This document shows positions 15,598 to 25,800 of a stretch of 64,000 nt of DNA, one piece after another (position 1 is the first letter of the stretch; every line of letters begins with the position of its first letter). The translations under genes were made by a program, and so were the position numbers. The notes below the pieces were generated by a model, which worked only from the letters and a program-made list of their open reading frames with translations, did not search any database and was not told the origin of the DNA. The DNA is from T3SED10-260 sp035363255 (lineage in GTDB: Bacteria > Caldisericota > Caldisericia > UBA6126), in assembly GCA_035363255.1 (NCBI GenBank), contig DAOSES010000005.1, forward strand, positions 1 through 64,000, given 5' to 3'.

Positions 15598-16773
15598 ATG
15601 TTTAAAGAACGTGAGATTTTAACATCTCTACAACCTTTTTTATATAGTCCAGAGGCCGTATTCATAACAGGCATGCGCCGTACGGGCAAAACCTCCATAT
15701 TAAAATACCTTTATACAAAATTTGATACCAAAAACAAATTATTCCTGGATCTCGAAAATCCCATCAATCGAAAGTACTTTGAATCTGACAACTACGAAAA
15801 AATAAAATCTTCTCTCGAGATTCTCGGACTCGACTTTACCACTCCAAAAATTGCTATTTTCCTTGATGAAATCCAATACTTTCAAACACTCCCATCGATT
15901 GTCAAATACTTCATTGATACCTACCGGGTAAAATTCTTTTTAACCGGATCTATTCATTATTATTCACAAAAACTATTTGACGAATCTCTTGCTGGAAGAA
16001 AAGTAGTTTTTGATCTCTTTCCCCTTACATTTAGGGAGTTTTTACGCTTTAAAGGCAAAAAACTCAACCCCCCCATCAACAACAATGGAGGCATATCCAA
16101 AGCCATTTTTGACGTCTTATCCACCATGTACGAAGAATATATTTTGTTTGGTGGTTTTCCTGAAGTAGTACTCAAAAAAACGATCGAAGAAAAAAACCGT
16201 ATTCTTGATGATATCTTTGCTTCTTTTTTTAAATTTGAGGTAGTCCAATTGAGTTCCTATCGAAAAAGTGAGGTCATTCGCGATCTCATGCTCTTACTCA
16301 TGAAGCGCACCTGTCATCGTCTGGACATCCAAAAAATATCCCACGAACTTGGAATATCTCGCGCAACCACCTACGAATACCTACGCTTTTTAGAGGATTC
16401 CTATTTTATTCGCATTGTTCGCCCCTATCTTAGCGAAAATTCCTTAGAGATTCGAAAATCAGCCCGAGTTTATATCTGCGACAGTGGGCTTGTCAATCAG
16501 TTCACCCGAGTCCCTGAAGAATACCTTTTCCAAAACAGCGTTTTCCAAAACCTTCAAACCAAAGGCACTCTCCAATACTACGAACGAAAAAGTGGAGCAG
16601 GTATCCATTTTATCCTCAACGAAAAGCAAGCTTTCCAAGTCACTCTCCATCCAAACAAATCCGATCTAAGTCGGCTTAAAAGACTGGCGAGTGAGCTCGA
16701 ATTAACTGAGTTTGCTCTTGTTTCCAAGCATTATTCCGAGCTCGAAGCGGTGGAGTACGCCTTTATGGTCTAA
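15598..16773 (+). CDS. AAA-family ATPase with DUF4143-type C-terminal domain
   Basis: This 391-residue protein of the AAA_14/DUF4143 family has Walker A GMRRTGKT at 25-32, Walker B IAIFLDEIQ at 85-93 and a sensor-like FFLTGS at about 113-118. FPLTFREFL, a family hallmark, follows at about 141-149. A winged-helix segment lies at about 240-270 (ISHELGISRATTYEYLRFLED). The DUF4143 phrase VYICDSGL is at about 291-298, followed by a degenerate nuclease-like tail. The cellular role of this family is unsettled. The gene sits alone between the glycosyltransferase and the giant protein, has its own promoter, and its start lies at the predicted transcription start. Confidence 0.85.
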   Translation: MFKEREILTSLQPFLYSPEAVFITGMRRTGKTSILKYLYTKFDTKNKLFLDLENPINRKYFESDNYEKIKSSLEILGLDFTTPKIAIFLDEIQYFQTLPSIVKYFIDTYRVKFFLTGSIHYYSQKLFDESLAGRKVVFDLFPLTFREFLRFKGKKLNPPINNNGGISKAIFDVLSTMYEEYILFGGFPEVVLKKTIEEKNRILDDIFASFFKFEVVQLSSYRKSEVIRDLMLLLMKRTCHRLDIQKISHELGISRATTYEYLRFLEDSYFIRIVRPYLSENSLEIRKSARVYICDSGLVNQFTRVPEEYLFQNSVFQNLQTKGTLQYYERKSGAGIHFILNEKQAFQVTLHPNKSDLSRLKRLASELELTEFALVSKHYSELEAVEYAFMV

Positions 16774-16894
16774 ATGAACCAAGCGATGAACCTGCTAAAA
16801 AAAGGATGGTATTTAGTTTATGATGAATAAAAAAAATAACGACTATATTACAAAGTTTATGGATAATCGATTTTTAATGCAAAGGAGAAATATA

Positions 16895-19800
16895 ATGAGA
16901 AAAGGAATTAGTCTAAGTATTGTGCTATTTCTCGTTCTTTCTCAGTTCGTTTTTGTGCAACCTGCAGCTGCTCTTTCCGCAGCAAATGTTACCGTTACTC
17001 CCCCCATCGCTGGCAAAGAGGCTTCCTATTCCATCGCTTTCACTACCGGAGCCCTGCCAGCCCATGAAATACCTGCAAGCACCGGCTATATCCGCATCAC
17101 CTTCCCCTCAGGCACCACCATCCCCACCACCATCACCGCGGCTGATGTTACGGTTAATGCAGTGGCCACCCCTTCCAATCCCACGGTCTCAGGTAGTTCG
17201 GTGCGTGTCATGGTTCCATCTTCCATCACACCCAGCTCTCCTGTTACTCTTCTTTTTGCGCTCAATGCCGGCATTAAAAATCCCACTACCACCACAGGAA
17301 ATCTCAAGCTCAAAGTTGAGACAGGATACCTGGTAGGCACTACTCAAACAGTCATCGAATCAGCAGTTGATTCCAACCCCTATTTCATCGGTTCTCCCGC
17401 CACGGTTACTCCTGCTGTCAACACCGATCTCAGCACTTTTGTGGAATACAAAGTGGTTTGGAAGCTTGGCAATGAAGGCGCTCTTAGCAAAAACTCCGGC
17501 ACCATCACCCTCACCTTTCCTCCTGCTTTTGATATGCCTGATGGCGCTTATCTAAACGCAATTCCTGGTACCTATATCATGGTCAACAATACCCGTCTAA
17601 ATGCTTCTGCCACTTGCACCAAAGCTCTTCCTGCGGATCCTCTCGTTATTACTTTTACCACTCCTGTCGATTTAGCCAACAACGCAACCGTTACAGTTCT
17701 TTTGACCAATCAAGTGGGTATGAAAAATCCCATCGCTGGAGACTACACTATCCAGGTCAAAACATCCAAAGAAAACACTGACATCCAATCAGAGTCTTTT
17801 GCGATCGTCAATGCCGTCAAATTTAACATCGACCTTGATCCAGTCAAACCAGGCATACAAGGCGTGGTGGTTGATCCCCCAGTAGTCAGTGCGGAAGCCG
17901 AATATGTCATCGCCTTTCAAAACAATATTCCCCTTTCTGTGAATGTTGGCACCATCACTATCGCCTTCCCTACCAGCACCATGCTTCCCACTTCCATCCC
18001 CTCTTCTGCAGTTATTTTTGATGTGGGTGGCGTTGTCACCGATTTGGTCTTTACTCCTGCTCGTTCGGGCAACAATGTGACTATTACTGTTCCCGTAAAT
18101 ATTCCAGCCAATTCTGATATCACCATAACTTTCCAGCGGTCCTTAAAAGTCAAAAATCCCACTACTGCCAATATATATCACCTTCAGGTCATGACCTCTT
18201 CCCAACCCCATTATCGGGTTTCCACACCTTATGCTATCGGCACAGCAGTCACTGGTATCAAGGTGACCCCTTCTCCCGATACTTCCAACACAGAAAACGT
18301 TCAATACCTGGTTGAATTCAAACTCGGTGCCAATGGTGCCCTTACCGCCAACACCGACAAAATATATATCATGCTCAAGGTGGCAGCTCCTGTGATGCCT
18401 TCCACCCTCACCCCAGCCTCGGTTTTGGTAGGCAATGATCGTACTCTGGTAGCCACCGAAGTTGAAAATACCACCCTGCCAGCTGACCCCCTGCTTGCTG
18501 GATATCAGCGCTTTATTGTCACTCCTCCCAAGGATATTGCTGCCAATCAAACAGTTAAAGTTACTTTTCTTTCTTCGGCAGGCCTCAAAAACCCCACTCC
18601 AGAAAGTCTCAGAGGCTATGTACGCACCAACAAGGAACCCATTCTTAGCGACTCTCCCTTTTATTTGATAGTGGATGCCGCAGAAGTTGGAAATATTGTC
18701 GTAGATCCTCCTTCCTCCGGAGTGGAAGCAGGCTATACCATACCAGTCACCATAGGTCAGGCTTTGGCAAAAGATACAGACACCATCACCATTGCTTTCC
18801 CGATGGCCACCACTATTCCAACCTCTATTGCTCCTGGCAGTATCACGGTCAATGGTCTTGGACTTAATTTTGCTCCAACAGTTTCAGGTAGAAATATCAC
18901 TTTCCGAGTTCCTGCCAATTATCCAGCCACCACTCTATTAACCATAGAGTTTACCAAAGCAGTCAAAATCAAAAACCCCACCACTCCAGGTCTTTATACC
19001 CTCCAGGTTATGACTTCCATGCAACCCAACTACCGAGTTTCTCCCCCCTACGGCATTGGCTCTTCGGTAACCAACGTAAAAGTGACTCCAAGCCCAGATA
19101 CTGCCAGCACCACCAATGCTGTTTATGTGGTAGAATTCAAACTAGGTGCCAACGGTGCCCTCAGTGGAAACACCGATAAAATATATATCATGCTCAAACT
19201 GGATGCTCCAGTGATGCCATCCACTCTCTCTCCCGCTTCAGTGCTGGTAGGAAATGATCGTACGGTCATCTCAACTGAAATCGAAAATACTACTCTTCCT
19301 GCAGATACTTTACCTGCAGGTTATATTCGCCTTGTGGTCACTCCTCCCAAAGATATCGCCGCCAATCAAAACGTTAAAGTGACCTTTCTGGCTTCAGCAG
19401 GGCTTCAAAACCCTCTTCCAGGAAGCTTGAGAGCTTTTGTGCGCACCAACAAAGAACCCATTGTGATGGATTCAGCTTATTATTTAATCGTTGATGCTGT
19501 CCTGGTTGGAAATGTTGTGGTAGATCCTCCCTCCACCAGTTCTGAGGCTTCCTATACTTTCCCCATCACCATTGGCAGAGCTATGGTCAAAGATATCGAC
19601 ACTGTCACGGTAGCTTTTCCTCAAAGCAACACCATTCCCACCAACATTACCCCCGGAAGCATCACCGTCAATGGCTTACCTCTCAATTTTGCCCCCACGA
19701 TTTCTTCCCGCACCGTAACTTTCCGTGTTCCAGACAACTATATTGCCGGAACTGTACTTAATATCGTATTTACCAAATCTGCAAAGATTAAAAACCCCAC

Positions 19801-22800
19801 CACTGCAGGGCTCTATGAATTGCAGGTCATGACTTCCATGCAACCCAACTACCGAGTTTCTCCCCCTTATGGCATTGGAACATCGGTATCAGGCTTGAAA
19901 ATTACCCCCAGCCCCCAGACAAAACTTTCAACTGATGTTCAGTATGTGGTTGAATTTCGTTTGGGTGCTAATGGAGCTTTGCGAGGAAACACCGACAAAA
20001 TTGTTCTTTTACTGCCTCTCACTTCCCCCCTCATGCCCTCCACCATTCCTGGCTCATCGGTGATGGTAGGCAATGATCTTTGCACCATAGCTATAGCAGT
20101 GGAAAATACGACAGCTCCTACCGACGCACTTCCTGGAGTTGAATATGTAAGAATTATCGTCACTCCTCCCAAAGATATAGCTTCAGGTCAAAATGTAAAA
20201 ATCACCTTCCTGCCCTCAGCAAGCCTTCAAAACCCCAATGCAGGAAATTGGCGTGCCTATGCGCGTACTTCTCAAGAGCCTATCGTCGTCGAATCTGATT
20301 ACTACCTAATAGCTGATGCCATCGACATCACAGCAGTAAATGTAAACCCTCCCTCAGTTTCGGTCGAAGCTCAATATACGATTACATTCGATATAGGCAC
20401 TAATTTAAACCAAAACACTGGAACCATCACTGCTTCCTTCCCAACAGGCACCACTATTCCCACCACTATTCCCACGAGTGCTGTCCAAATCACCCAAAAC
20501 GCCATCACCCAAAACCTTACCGTCAATCCCCAGGTTTCTGGCACTCGTGTAATTATCACCGTTCCAATGAATTTAATAGCCAACCCTTTATGGCCTATTA
20601 CCCTGGTTTTCCAAAAAAGTGCAGGCATCAAAAACCCCACCAAGCCAGGTCTTTATACCCTTCAAATGATGACCTCTGCTCAGCCCTATTTCCGAGAATC
20701 CCCCATGTACACCATCGGTTCTTCGGTTTCTGCAGTCAAAATTACTCCCATGCCCAATACCATGGCAGAGCAAAACGTTGAATATCATGTGGAGTTCAAA
20801 ACTGGAGCAGTAAATCTCAGAGCTAATCTTGACCAGATTTTCGTCTGGCTCCCCATTTCTGGCGTTGGTCCTTCTCCTTTGTCTCCCGCCACAATCCTGG
20901 TCAATGGTGTTTACACCAGCTTAAGCACTACCCATGTGCTCGACACCATCAATGCCGTAAACTACCAAAAATTTATGATCACCGTACCCGCGGAAGTCAA
21001 ACAAAACTCTACCGCAAAAGTAGTTTTCCTCAGCTCCTGTGCTTTAGCAAATCCTCTTGCAGAAGGCATCTATAAAGGGTATGTCGCCACTTCTCTCGAA
21101 GATATCCCCATCGAGTCGGAGCTCTACGGAATTGTAGATTCTGTTACTTTCCCTGGCTTTATCCCTCCTGGTGACTTAAGATCAGTGCTTCCAAAACCTA
21201 ATGCTATTAAGCTTCCTGCCCAATATTTACTATCTTTCCGTACCACCATAGGCAAGCCAACCCTGCAAGCCAACATTGGCACGGTATCAGTAGTTTTCCC
21301 TGCAGGCACCAAAGTCCCAGGCACCATATCCGCTGGCTCGATCTATGTTTCCAAGACTCCTACCCCTATATGGGCACCCGGGACCCCCGACAACGTAGTT
21401 TGCAATCCTCCCTCCGGGACGGTAGTCACCCAACCCGTGATAGTATCCGGGCAAGAGGTTACCTTCCGTACGCCTATGGATATTTTTGGCGGTGAAACAG
21501 TCTATGTGCTCTTCTGTTTGTCTGCCAACATCGAAAATCCACCCGATCCTGGCTTATACCATTTACAGATCAAAACAAGTTCTCAACCCAATTATGGTAT
21601 ATCCAGATCTTATCTCATTCGTTCCACCATCGAAAAACCAGTCGTTACTCCTATTCCTGCCGTCACTGCTGAACTGGCGGAATATACGATTCGCTTCAAA
21701 CTCGGTGCCCAAGGAGCATTGACTCCCAATGTTGACAAGATATTCCTTGCTTTCAAGAAGGATCCCCTTAATGTGAACGATTATACTACCCCCCCTGCAG
21801 GCAACCTTGCTCCCTCCACTATTCGTGTCAACGGCGTCTTTACCACTGCCTTCAATATTGTCCAAACTGGGCCTGTGCTTCCCCCCAATGTGGACAATGC
21901 CCCTGGCTGGACAGAATATCGCTGGATAGAAATTCAAAGCCCCATGGCTTTAGATGCAAGCCAGGAAGTTACCATTCAGATTTTAGAATCTGCAGGACTA
22001 ATCAACCCCATCAATGCAGGCAATCATATGCTGGTCGCTTGGACCAATAAAGAGCCAGTGGCGATAGGGTCTTTTGAATACATCCTGGGTGATGCAATCA
22101 AAAATGTTACGGTTCCGGTTTCTCATCCCAATCCTCGTACTGCAGGCAGCATTGCTGAATATCAAATTGAATTCAATCTTGGAGCATCTCCGGTAAGTGC
22201 TCTTAATGCCAATGTAAGCACAGTTACTGTTACCTTCCCTGAAGGTACTATTCTTCCAAGCTCCATCAATCCTGCAGATATTAAAATTCGACAGGGAGTA
22301 AATCCTTTTGCTTCATCACTTCCCCCAGTAGTCATAAGTGACCGTTCCATCCAGTTTGTTGTTCCAAATTCTATAGCTGCTGGTTCTTCCGTAACTGTAC
22401 TCTTCGCCAAAGGAGCAAAAATCAGTAACCCAACAACACCAGGTTCTTATCGGCTTAAGGTTCGCACTTCTTCTCAGCCGATTGATGCTCATTCCAATTA
22501 CTATACTATTCTCTCCACCAGCGGAATTCCCAAAGTGAGTGCTGATCCTGCGGTCATCAACTACGAAAATACAGCTTATACCGTCGAGTTTACCAGTGGG
22601 CAAAATGGCTCTCTGAGTGCAGGCATCGACAAGATTAAAATCTATTTTGATCCTACATTAGCTGGATTTAATGACAATCCAGACCCATATCCACAATTGA
22701 ATACAGCCATACCTCCTAATTCTATTCATGTTAATGGGGTTCCCATATCAAGCATTCCCGAAAAGATTAACTCTCTTACTCGTTTACAATACTTACAATT

Positions 22801-25800
22801 TTTTACTCCTGTTGATATTGCCGCTGGTGAATTAGTAATAGTCGAAATCTTGGGTCTTACTGGTATTAAAAATCCTGGAGTTGTTGGGCCTTATCGATTA
22901 GTAATTGAAACCACCTCTGAACCCACCCCGGTCGAGTCTATGGAATTTAGTCTCTTTTCATCCATCACTGCTCCTCTCGTGACTCTTTCCGTTTCTGATG
23001 CTACTCCTCCCAAACCCAAGGGCACCAGTCCTCATGCCAAGGTTCAGGTTAAAATTGATTTCAATACTGGCCCCGCAGGCAATCTGGTAAAAGATATTGG
23101 CACTCTAAGCATTGAGTTTCCTTTTGATACTTATCTGCCACTTGCTTTTGCTCCTGGCAGCATTCGAGTCAATGGCATCACTCTCGTGGAAGCCCCTGTG
23201 GTAGATCTTGAACATCGCAAAATAACCATGAAAACTCCTGTACATATTGCTTCCAATGCCGCAGTGGAAATTATTTTCACTGAATTGGCCGGAGTAAGAA
23301 ATCCTACTCAACCTGGCAACTATACCCTCAAGGTAGCTAGCTCTTCAGAGCCCTTGTTTATTCGCTCCACTCCTTACGTGATTGAGGGGCTTTCTGCCGC
23401 AAGCGTGGAAGTTGATCCCTGTTTGTTTGATAGCGCTATGGCGAAATATCATATTAGCTTCCAAAACACACTTCCCATTCTCTCTGGTTCCACCATCATT
23501 ATTGAGTTTCCCCATGGCACCAAATTGCCTTCAGTGATCCAGGGTAGTTATGTTCTGGTCAATGGAAGACCTGCCAATGTGGGCACTTTCCCTCAGGTAG
23601 CAGTCAATCTGCAAACAGTAGAAATTAAAGTACCCGAAAATATTCCTGGCTTATCCGTGATTGACATCGTCTTCCTTCCCGAAGCCCGTATCACCAATCC
23701 TCCCAGCGGAAACTATATGCTCAAGATCCGTACCAATACTGCTGATCCTGATTTTCGCTTTATCGAATCTCAGCCTTACTATATCTGCCAGCTCATTTCG
23801 TTGGCATCAGTAGAGATTACTCCCCAAAATCCCACCCTGGAAAAGAATTCCACTCGAGCTTTTACTGCTATTGTAAAAGACGATCAGGGCAATGAAGTCA
23901 AGTCGGGTTTACAATTCAATTGGACCTTGGAAGGCACTGTAGGCAATATCTCGCCCAATAATGCCCGTACCGTTACCTTTACTGCCGGATCCCAAGCTGG
24001 AAAAGGCAAGCTGTCTGTTCAAGTCAGAGCTTATGGCACCCCCGATCCCGTCACAGCATCTACCGATATTACTATCGCTGCCAGTCTGGCATCCATTACC
24101 ATATCTCCAAGCTCTGCTACCGTCCAAACAGGTAAAACTCAAACTTTTACCGCAACTGCAAAAGATGAATTAGGCGCAACCCTAAATATAGACGTTGATT
24201 GGACCCTCATTGGAGCATTAGGCTCCTTGAGTCCTGCCAAAGGCAAGACCACTACCTTCACTGCCAGCAGCACCGAAGGAACCGGACAAATCAAAGCTTC
24301 TGCCACTTTCGGAGGAGTTAGCAAAGAAGCTACTTCTTCTATCACTGTCAGCTCCGAAGCTGCTCCACCTCCCCCCCCTCCTCCTCCCCCACCCCCTGCT
24401 GATGTTCAACCTTTCACTGTGGTGGTAGCTCCATCCAATGTTCGCAGTAGTCAGGCAGAGATTAACTTCTCCTTTACAGTATCTGCTTTGGCAAACGTGG
24501 ACAATGGACTCTTTGACATGACTATACCCGAAGCTTTCCCAGCGCCAATCCTGACCTCTTCTTCAGCAGGTTTTGTTGAAGTCAAGGGAGGAGCGGGAGT
24601 TGAATTAGCCACCCCTATTTCCATCAATCAACGAACAATAACCATCACAGTCACCAAAATGACTCGGGGACAAATCTTTACTTTGTCGTATAGTCGCGTG
24701 ACTGCTCCTGAACGTCCTGGTGAATATGTTTTTATTTGTAATGGAAAAGCTAAAGCCGATGCAAGCATGAAAGAAGTTACCGAACAACCCAAAGTCACCG
24801 TCGTATCAGCCTCTGATGGTGCTGGTAGAGCTACCATTCAGCCTAACGAAGCTTCAGCTGGAGCTATTGGTCAGCAGTTTGCCATTACTTTTATCGCTGA
24901 TGCTATCATGGATGGAGGAGCCATTTCAGTGACTATTCCTGATGGTTGGTCACGTCCCTCTCTTAACGCCACCTCCCCTGGATTTATAAAAATGGGTGAG
25001 ATGACAGCAGAAGTTGGCTCTCTCGAAGTTTCTGGAAACGTCATCACCTTACCCATCGAAAAACTCGATATCAATCAAAAATTTACCATCCTTTATACCA
25101 ATGTTGAAGTTCCCAAAAATCCCAATACCTACTCATTCCTTGTGAAAAGTAAAGGCTTGGGTGGAACTCTCAAACCTATCGTTCTCAATCCCTCGGTCAA
25201 AGTGGACAACACCCGCATTGCAGACGGAAAAGTTGAAGTAAAGCCCAATATGACCAACACCCCCGCAGAATACTCCATCACCTTCCGTTCCTCTCTCAGT
25301 GGCTTCCTGCCCAAAGATATCGGCAAAATTACCCTGGTCTTCCCCGCCGAAACTACCTTACCCTCTTCCATTCCCTCCGATCAGGTCACAGTGAATGGAA
25401 AAGTGGTAACACAAGCCATTGAAGTCGATCCTCTTCGTAGCACTCTTAGCTTGAGCGTTCCTGAGGATTTACCCTCCAATTCGCTCATCATTGTAAAGTT
25501 TTCAGAAAAAGCAAATATCATCAATCCCAAGACTCCCAAAGAAGATTACCGCATTATGATTTCCACTACCTCAGATTCCATCCCAACAGCCAGTGCCAAT
25601 TTCCGTATTGTGGTGTCTTTGTTGCGTAATGTTAAAGTTAGCGTTTCGCCCATTGTTCCTGGAGCAAGTGCTGCCTACAACATCAAGCTGATGGTGGGTG
25701 GAGCTGGAGCCTTAAACATCAATCAAGATACTATTACTTTGGTCTTCCCCTCTGATACTGTTTTGCCGGCTACTATCGCTGCCAATAGCATCACTGTAAA

